Assembly: GCA_016215705.1 (NCBI GenBank)
Contig: JACRIR010000044.1
Location: 1 to 12,497 of the forward strand
Length of the DNA: 12,497 nt
Direction: 5' to 3'
DNA from: Candidatus Poribacteria bacterium
GTDB taxonomy: Bacteria; Abyssobacteria; SURF-5
The position numbers and the translations under genes are program-made. Numbering within the stretch: the stretch's first letter is position 1; every line of letters begins with the position of its first letter. Below the pieces are notes generated by a model. It did not search any database. It was not told the origin of the DNA and was given only the letters and a program-made list of their open reading frames with translations. Positions 5,653 to 12,497 of the stretch are shown here, one piece after another.

Positions 5653-5803
5653 GCAGAAGGCAGAAAAATGAGATCATCCGCGTTTATCCGTGTTCATCGG
5701 CGGTTAATGAGCAGTTCTTTGGCCCTTTTCTCTGTTCAATCCGGAATCTATTATCCAAAATCGAAGCATTTGCGTTTCGGTTTGTGGCGTGTTGCAAGCC
5801 CGT

Positions 5804-5832
5804 TTGACATGCTCATCTCACCGTGCTAGAAT
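5804..5832 (+). promoter_or_regulatory. Sigma70 promoter of the thiamin operon
   Basis: TTGACA (5804-5809), a perfect -35, is followed after exactly 17 nt by TAGAAT (5827-5832), a 5/6 match to TATAAT. Transcription would begin near 5839-5840, directly at the 5' edge of the TPP riboswitch aptamer, which strongly supports the assignment. Confidence 0.85.
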
Positions 5833-5837
5833 TGAAA

Positions 5838-5922
5838 CCAGCTAGGGGTGTGCTGGGACACTGAGAGTCTTAACGACAACCCTCTGAACCTGACCTGGAT
5901 AATACCAGCGTAGGGAAGCGGA
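5838..5922 (+). ncRNA. TPP riboswitch (THI element)
   Basis: The conserved aptamer blocks are present in order. AGGGGTG (5844-5850) and ACTGAGAG (5860-5867) form the pyrimidine-sensing half. ACCCTCTGAACCTGA (5879-5893) and TGGATAATACCAGCG with TAGGGAA (5896-5917) form the pyrophosphate-sensing half. The short P1 helix pairs GCT (5841-5843) with AGC (5917-5919). It binds thiamin pyrophosphate. With the terminator at 5956-5994 it should switch off transcription of thiS and the following genes when TPP is plentiful. Confidence 0.96.
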
Positions 5923-5955
5923 CAATCAGATTTGCTTTGTGGGACGGACCATCGT

Positions 5956-5994
5956 GCCGCATTTCCTATGGGGAATGCGGCTAATTGTTTTATG
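5956..5994 (+). terminator. Intrinsic terminator, riboswitch expression platform
   Basis: An 11-bp stem pairs 5956-5966 (GCCGCATTTCC) with 5971-5981 (GGGAATGCGGC), with one G-U pair, closing on the tetraloop TATG. It is followed by TAATTGTTTTA, a moderate U-run. It lies about 35 nt after the aptamer and before thiS, as expected of a transcriptional OFF switch. I did not identify the antiterminator pairing with certainty. Confidence 0.8.
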
Positions 5995-6106
5995 GGTGCT
6001 CTGCTCAATGATGAGTAATGAACGATGAATGATGAACGACGCAGGGCGAGACGGCGGTTATTGTCTTCCTGACAATTAGCCGGATGCTTGGAATGGTGAA
6101 CAAGCC

Positions 6107-6313
6107 ATGCAAATAAGTCTGAACGGGAAGCCATACGAGAGCGCCGACGGTATGACAGTGGCGCAGTTGCTGAAACATCTGGGAATTGAAGGAAACCGTG
6201 TGGCGGTGGAACTCAATCTCAATATTCTGCCGAAGCAGGAATATGCCACGACCGCGCTCAAAGAAGAAGACCAAGTTGAGGTCGTCCATTTTGTTGGCGG
6301 CGGAACCAAATGA
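6107..6313 (+). CDS. thiS: Thiamin biosynthesis sulfur-carrier protein ThiS
   Basis: ThiS is the small beta-grasp (ubiquitin-like) protein whose C-terminal glycine is adenylated by ThiF, converted to a thiocarboxylate, and used by ThiG as sulfur donor for the thiazole ring. The 68-residue sequence fits: MQISLNGKPYES, TVAQLLKHLGI, then RVAVELNLNILPK and the C-terminal VEVVHFVGGG. It continues two residues beyond the GGG as T-K before the stop, whereas ThiS normally ends in Gly-Gly. So processing or another start of chemistry would be needed (see findings). It is the first gene after the TPP riboswitch. The start ATG 6107 is fixed by homology; the ribosome site is weak (GGTG about 8-11 nt upstream). 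No thiF is present in the window. Confidence 0.93.
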   Translation: MQISLNGKPYESADGMTVAQLLKHLGIEGNRVAVELNLNILPKQEYATTALKEEDQVEVVHFVGGGTK

Positions 6314-6631
6314 GTAGGCGAAAGGTGAAAGGGAAAAGGCGAAACGACGCCACCTGAAGCGCGAGGAGTTCAAAGTCCAAAGTTTGGAGCGAGTCAATTG
6401 TGCATTTGGATTGAGAAGAGGGAAAGAAGTCGGACACCAATGATATGGATTGAACGAATTACGCGAATAAAGGAGAATTTGCAGTCGCAGATGAAAACGA
6501 ATGCCAATCAGTGAAAATCTGCGAAATCTGCGGATCATATGCTTTGGCGTTTCTTTGCGAACTTCGCGCCTTTGCGGTTTGATTAGATGTTATCACTGAG
6601 GTTTGTGCTTCAATGATTGGGAGAGGTGAAT
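6314..6631. other. 318-bp gene-free spacer between thiS and thiG
   Basis: No ORF with protein-like content was found on either strand. The spacer begins with a purine-rich GGCGAAAGGTGAAAGGG stretch (6317-6333). It later holds AATCTGCGAAATCTGCGGAT (6516-6535) and TTTGCG...CTTCGCGCCTTTGCGG (6554-6577), short reiterated motifs of the same style as those before the riboswitch. No terminator or second riboswitch is evident, so thiG may be read through from thiS. Confidence 0.6.
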
Positions 6632-7408
6632 ATGGCTGATGAACTCGTTATTGCGGGCCGGAAATTCCAGTCGCGGCTTCTTATTGGAACCGGCAAGTAT
6701 GCGACATTTGATCTCATGCGACAAGCGCTCGAAGTTTCGGGCGCGGAGATAGTCACGGTCGCCGTGCGGCGAATCAATATCTCGGACAGAAGTAAGGAAT
6801 CGCTTCTCGACTACGTTGACCAGAAGAAATACACGCTTCTCCCAAACACCGCGGGTTGTTACACGGCGGAGGATGCGATACGGACAGCGCGTTTGGGCCG
6901 CGAGGCCGGCCTTTCGGATATGGTCAAGCTGGAAGTCATCGGCGATGAGAAGACTCTCTTTCCCGACAACGCCGGACTCATCGAGGCAGCGAAAGTCCTT
7001 ATCAAAGAGGGATTCATTGTCATGCCGTATACGAACGATGATCCGATCGTGTGCAAGAGACTCGAGGAAATTGGTTGTGCTGTGGTCATGCCGCTCGCCG
7101 CGCCGATAGGCTCGGGATTGGGCATAAGGAATCCCTATAATATACGTATTATCAAAGAGCAGGCCAAAGTGCCGGTCATTGTTGACGCGGGTGTCGGCAC
7201 GGCCTCCGACGCAGCAATCGCAATGGAACTCGGCGTTGACGGCGTTTTGATGAATACCGGCGTCGCAGGCGCAAAGGACCCCGTACTCATGGCCGACGCA
7301 ATGCGCCAGGCGGTCGAGGCCGGACGCAAGGCGTTTCTGGCGGGTCGTATTCCGAAAAAGCTGTACGCGACCGCGAGCAGTCCGCTCGAGGGAACGCTTA
7401 GGGAATGA
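6632..7408 (+). CDS. thiG: Thiazole synthase ThiG
   Basis: ThiG is a TIM-barrel enzyme that builds the thiazole phosphate of thiamin from 1-deoxy-D-xylulose 5-phosphate, dehydroglycine and the ThiS thiocarboxylate. The 258-residue sequence is full length. The Schiff-base lysine lies in [10 protein letters not shown] (K99). Other family blocks are LLIGTGKY (17-24), TVAVRR (42-47), [20 protein letters not shown] (71-90), [17 protein letters not shown] and the phosphate-binding [37 protein letters not shown] start it at ATG 6632, where GAGAGGTGA sits just upstream and [10 protein letters not shown] matches family N-termini. An in-frame TTG at 6617 would add five residues but lies on the ribosome site. 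It follows thiS after an unusually long spacer and precedes thiE by 35 nt. Confidence 0.96.
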   Translation: MADELVIAGRKFQSRLLIGTGKYATFDLMRQALEVSGAEIVTVAVRRINISDRSKESLLDYVDQKKYTLLPNTAGCYTAEDAIRTARLGREAGLSDMVKLEVIGDEKTLFPDNAGLIEAAKVLIKEGFIVMPYTNDDPIVCKRLEEIGCAVVMPLAAPIGSGLGIRNPYNIRIIKEQAKVPVIVDAGVGTASDAAIAMELGVDGVLMNTGVAGAKDPVLMADAMRQAVEAGRKAFLAGRIPKKLYATASSPLEGTLRE

Positions 7409-7443
7409 TGAGTGATGAATGCGGAACTTAGGGACGAACAATA

Positions 7444-8094
7444 ATGGTGGTGGGAACAAGTGGTCGAGTTGATTTCGACCTTTATCTAATCACTGACCGC
7501 CATCAATGCAGCGAACGGGATTTGGCTGCATGCGTCGAGAAGGCGCTGCGCGGTGGAATTCGCGCCGTCCAAATGCGCGAGAAGGACCTCTCGACTCATG
7601 AACGATTCGAGGTCGGAACACGATTGCGCCAAGTGACAAACGGGTTCGGGGCGCGACTGCTCGTAAACGGAGACGCTGCGCTTGCCCTTGCGATCGGCGC
7701 CGACGGCGTTCATTTGCCGCAAGACGGGTTGCCAACGGATGTCTGCCGGAAACTGGTCGGACCGGAGATGCTGATAGGTGTTTCGACGCACACTATGGAG
7801 GAAGCGCGCGAGGCGCAAGAAAAGGGCGCTGATTTCATAACGTACGGTCCGATATACTACACACCCTCGAAAGCGCAGTACGGCGAGCCGAAGGGCATAG
7901 AATCCCTTCGCACGGTCTGCGGAACCATCCGGCTGCCGGTGTTTGCGTTAGGAGGGATGAAGACCGATAACGTGGTCGATGTCCTCTCGGCAGGTGCGGC
8001 TGGAATTGCAATGATATCTGCGATTCTCGGAGAAAACGACATCGAGCAGGCTGCCTCACTACTTGCAGGAAAGTTGCAGGCAAAGAAAGGTTGA
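7444..8094 (+). CDS. thiE: Thiamin phosphate synthase ThiE
   Basis: ThiE condenses HMP pyrophosphate with thiazole phosphate, releasing pyrophosphate, to give thiamin phosphate. The 216-residue TIM barrel has the expected blocks: LYLITDR (13-19), the pyrophosphate-binding VQMREKD (42-48), LLVNGDAALALAIGADGVHL (72-91) with HLPQDG, GVSTHT (112-117), YGPIYYTPSKAQYGEPKG (134-151) and the phosphate-binding FALGGMK (167-173) with GAAGIAMISAI near the end. TenI-type paralogues share the fold but usually lack parts of these sites, so ThiE is the better reading, also from context. The start ATG 7444 has AGGG about 11 nt upstream. Its stop lies 5 nt before the thiC ATG, so the two are translationally linked. 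Confidence 0.93.
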   Translation: MVVGTSGRVDFDLYLITDRHQCSERDLAACVEKALRGGIRAVQMREKDLSTHERFEVGTRLRQVTNGFGARLLVNGDAALALAIGADGVHLPQDGLPTDVCRKLVGPEMLIGVSTHTMEEAREAQEKGADFITYGPIYYTPSKAQYGEPKGIESLRTVCGTIRLPVFALGGMKTDNVVDVLSAGAAGIAMISAILGENDIEQAASLLAGKLQAKKG

Positions 8095-8099
8095 TTCGA

Positions 8100-9383
8100 A
8101 TGACCCAGTTTCTGAAAGCGAGAGAGGGAATTCTCACCCCCGAAATGCAGCATGTAGCCCGGACGGAAAAGCTGGAGCCGGAATACATCAGGCAGGGGAT
8201 TGCGGACGGCAGTGTCATAATCACGCGAAATGACCATCATAGGGGCGCTAATCCGTTGGGAATCGGCGGGCGATTAACGACGAAGGTGAACGCAAACATA
8301 GGCACGTCGGGCGACCACGCTGATATAGCTGAAGAGCTTCAAAAGCTTGAGGTCGCTATTGCGGCGGGCGCGGACACCGTAATGGACTTGAGCGTCGGTG
8401 GCCCGGTGGACAAGACACGCAGAGAGATCATCGCGCACTCGAGCATCCCCGTCGGCACCGTGCCGATCTATCAAGCGGCCCTCTCAGCGCGTCTTCGCGG
8501 GAAATCATTTGTCGAGCTCGATGTGGAAGAGATATTCGATACGATCGAGCAACATGCGAGCGACGGAGTCGATTTCGTGACAGTTCATTGCACCGTCACG
8601 CAGGAAGCCGTCGCGCGTCTGAAGAAACACACGCGCATTCTCGATATCGTCAGTCGCGGCGGCGCGCTTATGTTTGAATGGATGGCATTCAACAAAAAGG
8701 AAAACCCGCTGTACGAACATTTCGACCGCCTGCTCGCCATTGCCGGGAAATGCGACATGTCGCTTAGTCTTGGCGACGGCATGCGACCGGGGTGTCTCTC
8801 GGATGCGACCGACCGTGGGCAAATCCAGGAACTCATTCTCCAGGGCGAACTCGTTGAGCGCTGCCGGGAAGCGGGCGTCCAGGTAATGTGCGAAGGGCCC
8901 GGCCATGTCCCGCTCGACCAGATAGAGGCCAACATGATATTGCAGAAGAGGCTTTGTCGCAGCGCGCCTTTTTACGTCCTTGGGCCGCTGGTGACCGACA
9001 TCGCTCCCGGCTATGACCATATTACGAGCGCGATCGGAGGCGCGATCGCCGCAATGGCCGGCGCCAATTTCCTTTGCTACGTAACGCCGTCGGAGCACCT
9101 GCGGCTTCCCAGTATCGAAGACGTGAAGGAAGGCGTCATCGCGTCGCGCATCGCGGCCCACGCCGCCGACATAGCGCGCGGTCTTCCGGGCGCTATGGAG
9201 CGCGATAACGCCATGGCGCGCTGCCGGAAGAAACTTGACTGGGAAGGTCAGATCGCTCTTGCGATAGACCCGGTCCGCGCGCGCGCGTTGCGCGAGAGTC
9301 GCCATGCCGCTGACACCGATGTCTGCACGATGTGCGGCGAATTTTGCGCAATCAAGATAACCCAAAAAGCTCTTACGATGTGA
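8100..9383 (+). CDS. thiC: Phosphomethylpyrimidine synthase ThiC
   Basis: ThiC is a radical-SAM enzyme that rearranges aminoimidazole ribotide into HMP phosphate, the pyrimidine half of thiamin. At 427 residues it is of the short class, lacking the N-terminal domain of the ~600-residue E. coli type. Visible blocks are NPLGIGGRLTTKVNANIGTS (51-70), TVMDLSVGGP, TVHCTVTQEA, RGGALMFEWM, LSLGDGMRPG, MCEGPGHVPLDQ and VLGPLVTDIAPGYDHIT. The C-terminal cluster-binding cysteines are CTMCGEFC (about 409, 412 and 416), i.e. CX2CX3C, against CX2CX4C in the long E. coli-type enzymes. I use ATG 8100, with AAAGG 9 nt upstream. A TTG at 8091 is in frame but overlaps the thiE stop. It is the last thi gene of the operon. 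Confidence 0.96.
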   Translation: MTQFLKAREGILTPEMQHVARTEKLEPEYIRQGIADGSVIITRNDHHRGANPLGIGGRLTTKVNANIGTSGDHADIAEELQKLEVAIAAGADTVMDLSVGGPVDKTRREIIAHSSIPVGTVPIYQAALSARLRGKSFVELDVEEIFDTIEQHASDGVDFVTVHCTVTQEAVARLKKHTRILDIVSRGGALMFEWMAFNKKENPLYEHFDRLLAIAGKCDMSLSLGDGMRPGCLSDATDRGQIQELILQGELVERCREAGVQVMCEGPGHVPLDQIEANMILQKRLCRSAPFYVLGPLVTDIAPGYDHITSAIGGAIAAMAGANFLCYVTPSEHLRLPSIEDVKEGVIASRIAAHAADIARGLPGAMERDNAMARCRKKLDWEGQIALAIDPVRARALRESRHAADTDVCTMCGEFCAIKITQKALTM

Positions 9384-9393
9384 GGCGCCCAGA

Positions 9394-10824
9394 TTGAAGT
9401 ACCCTCGCTTCGCGAACGCCGTTGCCTTTCCTCTTGTCATACTCATAGCGCTTGCGATGCGCCTGCTCTTCTACACCGGCCCCATCGGAAGTGACGACCA
9501 CGACTACTATCTGGGCGCATATGAAGTATACAAGGGAACCTACCACCCGTCCGACAACTATTGGAAAAACCGCTTTGGCATGCTCCTCCCGATCGCCGCG
9601 TCGTACGAACTTTTCGGGACGAATGAGTTTGCGGCGGCAGTATGGCCGATGGCTTGTTCGCTTGCCGCCGTTGTTGTGTGCTATGCGCTTGGCAAGTTTC
9701 TTGTTGATAAGAGAACGGGCCTCCTCGGGGCCCTGCTTCTGGCTTTCTATCCCCTCGATATTCATTATTCGGGCATGATCTTGCCTGATATTCCGCTGTC
9801 CTTTCTGATGGCTGCCTCCGCACTCGCCTTTTTGCGCGCCTGTCAAAGCGAGAAATACGGACCGATTCTCTTTTTTGTGTCGGGATTGATGCTGGCAATA
9901 GCATACTCTTGCCGCTCGATGGCGATTATTATAGGGCCCTTCTTGCTCATGTACGTTGCCTTCTTCAGAAAAAAAATGTCCCTGTCGTATCTCCTCTTTG
10001 CGGCAGGTTTCCTGACAATCATTTTTTCGGAAGGCATATATTATTATCTGAACGGATTGAGTCCACTGCATAATCTTCGGCTCAACGCCAACGCTGCGAT
10101 TGCCGTCAACTCTTCAGGCGAATGCTCTACAAGCCAAAGTTACTATCCGCAAGCGGTCTTTCAGAATCTCACGGTTTTCGGACCATATTTCTTTCTGTTC
10201 CTTCCCGCGATGGCCTTCAGCTTGATCAAACGTGAGCGTGGAGCGCTCATACTCCTGACATGGGCAGGAACCATACTGCTCATTCTTCAATTCGGTTTCG
10301 TGAGCATCTCGCCCCTGATCCCGCTCCTCAAGGTCCGCAAGTTCCTCATTTTCACGAATGTTCCTCTGGCGCTGCTGGCCGCATGGGCTCTCATGAAGCT
10401 GAGTGGCCGGCTCCGCTTGTCCATAGTTGTCGCGATCATTGGGGTCTCCATCTACTTGATTCTGCCGTACAACTATTGGGCCAACGGCACTCCGGAAACA
10501 TCCGGAGCGAACGTCCGAAAGGTTGTAGCATATCTGAAGCAATTGCCGCCGAAACCTGTCTATGCCGACCTGCGCACGGCTGCGATGCTCATGCTCGTCT
10601 CGGGCTTCGAGATGAAACTCGACCAGTTCCGCGATCTATACGAAGTCACCTCGCCACAGGAACTAAAGAACTGCTATGTCGTCATAAACAAGTTTTATGC
10701 ACGGTTCGATACGGCGAACCCGTACGCGAGAGTGCCGTATTTCGTCGCCAATTATCCTATGGGGGTTCCCGCCTATTGGAGAGCGAAGGATTTTGAACTG
10801 TCGGCGGTGCTGAATGTGCCTTGA
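9394..10824 (+). CDS. GT-C family membrane glycosyltransferase (ArnT/PMT-like)
   Basis: This 476-residue integral membrane protein has about ten hydrophobic helices, the first at 10-27. The first extracytoplasmic loop carries the acidic pair in GPIGSDDHDYYLGAYEVYKG (29-48), the hallmark of GT39/ArnT-like GT-C transferases, which move sugars from polyprenyl-phosphate donors outside the membrane. A conserved YSGMILPDIPLSFLMA (125-140) also fits, matching the usual P-(D/E)-.-P motif. The C-terminal domain (from about 370) is a small soluble segment, as in the PMT_2 group. Donor and acceptor cannot be told. The start must be TTG 9394 (TTG AAG TAC CCT), 10 nt after the thiC stop with GAGG 9 nt upstream; the first internal ATG lies in the first helix. 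The position behind thiC suggests co-transcription, with no evident link to thiamin. Confidence 0.85.
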   Translation: MKYPRFANAVAFPLVILIALAMRLLFYTGPIGSDDHDYYLGAYEVYKGTYHPSDNYWKNRFGMLLPIAASYELFGTNEFAAAVWPMACSLAAVVVCYALGKFLVDKRTGLLGALLLAFYPLDIHYSGMILPDIPLSFLMAASALAFLRACQSEKYGPILFFVSGLMLAIAYSCRSMAIIIGPFLLMYVAFFRKKMSLSYLLFAAGFLTIIFSEGIYYYLNGLSPLHNLRLNANAAIAVNSSGECSTSQSYYPQAVFQNLTVFGPYFFLFLPAMAFSLIKRERGALILLTWAGTILLILQFGFVSISPLIPLLKVRKFLIFTNVPLALLAAWALMKLSGRLRLSIVVAIIGVSIYLILPYNYWANGTPETSGANVRKVVAYLKQLPPKPVYADLRTAAMLMLVSGFEMKLDQFRDLYEVTSPQELKNCYVVINKFYARFDTANPYARVPYFVANYPMGVPAYWRAKDFELSAVLNVP

Positions 10825-10832
10825 GCAGAGAT

Positions 10833-10919
10833 GAAAGGCGAAAGGGCAAAGGCGAGGCAGAGCGGAATCAGGAAGAAGAAGAGAAGGGGTGGAGCAGGCG
10901 AAAGGCGAACAAGGAAAAG
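10833..10919. repeat. Purine-rich GGCGAAAGG-type simple repeat
   Basis: GGCGAAAGGGCAAAGGCGAGG (split around 10837-10857) and AGGCGAAAGGCGAAC (10898-10912) fill the spacer before the DUF402 gene. Like copies lie at 6317-6345 and, in complement, near 5589-5603. In frame this reads as a low-complexity Arg/Lys/Glu peptide, which is why I do not count it as coding. Confidence 0.5.
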
Positions 10920-11426
10920 ATGCGCCGGAAAGTGACTGAAGAAAAACGGCATTTGAACAAGCCGACTGAATATTACGAGTGCGAACTGCTTGATAGTCAG
11001 CCCGGGCATGCGGTCTTACGTTACGTGAGTGACCGGACGTTTGCGAGCACGAGGCTCGGCGTAACGTTTCCGCCGGGCTGCGTAACCATCGCTCTCTATT
11101 GGGAAGAACGCCCATATGTGTTTTGGGGGGTTTTCTCGCCCGCGGGCGGGATACTCGGGTACCTTGTCCATATTTGCGAAAAGGTTAACATCGGCAAAGA
11201 ATCGGTCAGCTATCTGGATATGCTGCTCGACCTGTGGTTCTATCCGGACGGCAGGCATGTCATTCTGGACGCGGACGAGGTCGAGGAGTGTCTCGCGTCG
11301 GGCCTGCTCACCACGGACGACAAAGCCTACATCGAAAAGGCGAAAGAGAATGCTGTCAAAGATTTTGCTCTGAATGTCGAGGAGTTGAAGGCTTTTTCCG
11401 CTCACCTCCGCCAGGAGGCTCTATGA
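10920..11426 (+). CDS. DUF402 domain-containing protein
   Basis: This is a 168-residue soluble protein. The DUF402 core is clear in the C-terminal half: SVSYLDMLLDLWFYPDG (95-111), then VILDADEVEE (114-123) and a helical ECLASGLLTTDDKAYIEKAK. The N-terminal half is a beta-rich barrel (YYECELLDSQPGHAVLRYVS, YWEERPYVFWGVF). Some DUF402 proteins are nucleoside di-/triphosphatases using the acidic residues of the LD.DE stretch; others are RNA-binding. Which applies here is unknown. I start at ATG 10920, with AAGGA 5-6 nt upstream. An upstream in-frame start at 10821 would prepend 33 low-complexity residues made of intergenic repeat. It is the last gene before the rRNA operon and may be co-transcribed with the glycosyltransferase gene. 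Confidence 0.85.
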   Translation: MRRKVTEEKRHLNKPTEYYECELLDSQPGHAVLRYVSDRTFASTRLGVTFPPGCVTIALYWEERPYVFWGVFSPAGGILGYLVHICEKVNIGKESVSYLDMLLDLWFYPDGRHVILDADEVEECLASGLLTTDDKAYIEKAKENAVKDFALNVEELKAFSAHLRQEAL

Positions 11427-11472
11427 ATTCTCTTCGCCCATACGAACATGGGGACTTTTGACGCGGAAATGG

Positions 11473-11490
11473 TTCCCGCTTTTGCTGGAA
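11473..11490. repeat. REP-like imperfect palindrome
   Basis: TTCCCGCTTTTGCTGGAA folds as a 7-bp stem with one mismatch and a TTTT loop, followed by TGACA. This resembles a degenerate copy of the common TTCCCGC..GCGGGAATGAC intergenic palindrome. It could also weakly terminate transcription after the DUF402 gene, but no clear U-run follows. Confidence 0.35.
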
Positions 11491-11541
11491 TGACAAAAAG
11501 CAGCGAAATCAGCGGGCTGAAGAAGAAGCTAAAGAAAAGAC

Positions 11542-11570
11542 TTGACAAGAACAGAATGATATGCTAACAT
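11542..11570 (+). promoter_or_regulatory. Sigma70 promoter of the rRNA operon
   Basis: TTGACA (11542-11547), a perfect -35, and TAACAT (11565-11570) are 17 nt apart, placing the start near 11577, about 350 nt before 16S. A second, weaker candidate, TTGACC (11644-11649) with TAAAGA (11667-11672) at 17 nt, lies inside the leader. Confidence 0.75.
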
Positions 11571-11926
11571 GATGATGTTGAGGTTATGGTGATTATGTTC
11601 TTTGTCTGTTCGTTAAGACCTCAGGGGAGATTGATAGGTTTGATTGACCTAGATAAATCCACGGGCTAAAGACACCGCGAGTGCCTTTGGTTGCGAGGCT
11701 TAACGAACGGGCGTCAACCCAAAAAGTTGATGCCCGTTGATTTTCGGGACAAAGACATACGGCTCTTTGAAAATTGAGGAAGATGCATTGCCTATAAGCA
11801 AGCGTGCGTAGGCGGGTGATGGAAGAGCGCTTAGGTGACTCTCCATTACCCCCAAATCCTTTGAGCTTAAGTGAAGCAGGATAAACAGTCGAGCGAGTAA
11901 TCGCGCGGCTGTGTTCTACACTTTTT
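11571..11926 (+). other. rRNA operon leader with hairpins and a boxA-like antitermination site
   Basis: There is no ORF. Structured elements are: a long-range helix between 11608-11622 and 11695-11708 (GTTCGTTAAG paired with CTTAACGAAC); a 13-bp hairpin at 11706-11738 with loop CCAAAAA; GCTCTTTGAAAA (11762-11773), a good match to bacterial rRNA boxA; a bulged ~13-bp stem between 11814-11827 and 11839-11851; and CACTT/AAGTG just before 16S. The later stems are likely part of the 16S processing stalk, whose 3' half would lie beyond the window. Confidence 0.65.

Positions 11927-12497
<571 letters not shown>

Larger units (their letters stand above)
5103..5800. other. Gene-free spacer with short repeats and a tRNA-like fragment
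   Basis: I see no credible gene here. Frames that stay open (for example 5314-5829 on the plus strand) have random-looking translations. Contents noted: a tRNA-like fragment (5229-5266); tandem CGTCAC-type repeats (5468-5493 and 5628-5652); the string CCTTCGCCTTTCGCC near 5589-5603, the complement of the GGCGAAAGG motif seen elsewhere; and CCGCGTTTATCCGTG followed by TTCATCGGCGGTTAA (5680-5707), a reiterated environmental-genome spacer motif. Confidence 0.6.

Noticed and set aside
5314-5829. 171-codon plus-strand frame before the riboswitch
   Set aside because: It runs through tandem repeats, spacer motifs and into the promoter; its translation is random-looking and no RBS is seen.
6593-7459. 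Open 288-codon minus-strand frame across thiG
   Set aside because: Shadow of ThiG; composition shows no protein family and the plus-strand enzyme is certain.
8505-9446. Open 313-codon minus-strand frame across thiC
   Set aside because: Antisense to a fully conserved ThiC sequence; its translation has no family features and is a codon-bias shadow.
10821-10919. N-terminal extension of the DUF402 protein
   Set aside because: 33 residues of low-complexity Arg/Glu/Lys encoded by an intergenic purine repeat; ATG 10920 has a good ribosome site.
11631-11710. Possible cyclic-di-GMP or other riboswitch in the rRNA leader
   Set aside because: GEMM consensus elements (tetraloop receptor, GGACGCAAAGCC-like block) are missing; the position fits an rRNA leader.

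Overview
The window is bacterial chromosomal DNA. It is organised as about 5 kb of accessory, partly decayed toxin-antitoxin-type and uncharacterised genes, then a thiamin biosynthesis operon, then the start of an rRNA operon. The partial 16S rRNA gene at the right end (from about 11927) has the general look of Deltaproteobacteria-like or related candidate lineages. I cannot place it further without a database search. Sigma70-like promoters, Shine-Dalgarno sites and intergenic spacers full of short reiterated motifs fit an environmental, metagenome-type genome of moderate GC.

Left region (1-2210): a minus-strand operon encodes a minimal nucleotidyltransferase (MNT), a HEPN protein and a DUF2442 protein. 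Next to it lies a frameshifted relic of a four-helix-bundle (23S intervening-sequence-type) gene. On the plus strand an intact HicB-like gene is followed directly by a hicA relic. That hicA has lost its N-terminal half and is interrupted by a 165-bp miniature transposable element. The element has terminal inverted repeats and an exact 10-bp target duplication, and removing it in silico restores the HicA C-terminal frame.

Second region (2240-5110): a tight minus-strand operon carries a DUF6880-type protein (frameshifted near its C-terminus), a small basic conserved protein and a 383-residue protein with a coiled coil. None has a known function. Upstream is the truncated end of another gene that overlapped the DUF6880 start by 8 nt, and a second, degenerate hicB fragment. 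Then comes a gene-free stretch with short repeats and a tRNA-like 3' fragment.

Thiamin region (5800-9383): a sigma70 promoter, a TPP riboswitch and an intrinsic terminator precede thiS, then a 318-bp spacer, then thiG, thiE and thiC. ThiS and ThiG make the thiazole, ThiC makes the pyrimidine (HMP-P), and ThiE joins them to thiamin phosphate. thiF, thiH or thiO, thiD and thiL are not in the window. A GT-C family (ArnT/PMT-like) membrane glycosyltransferase starts 10 nt after thiC, followed by a DUF402 protein.

Right end (11427-12497): a strong promoter, a roughly 350-nt structured leader with a boxA-like site, and the first ~570 nt of 16S rRNA, cut by the window edge.
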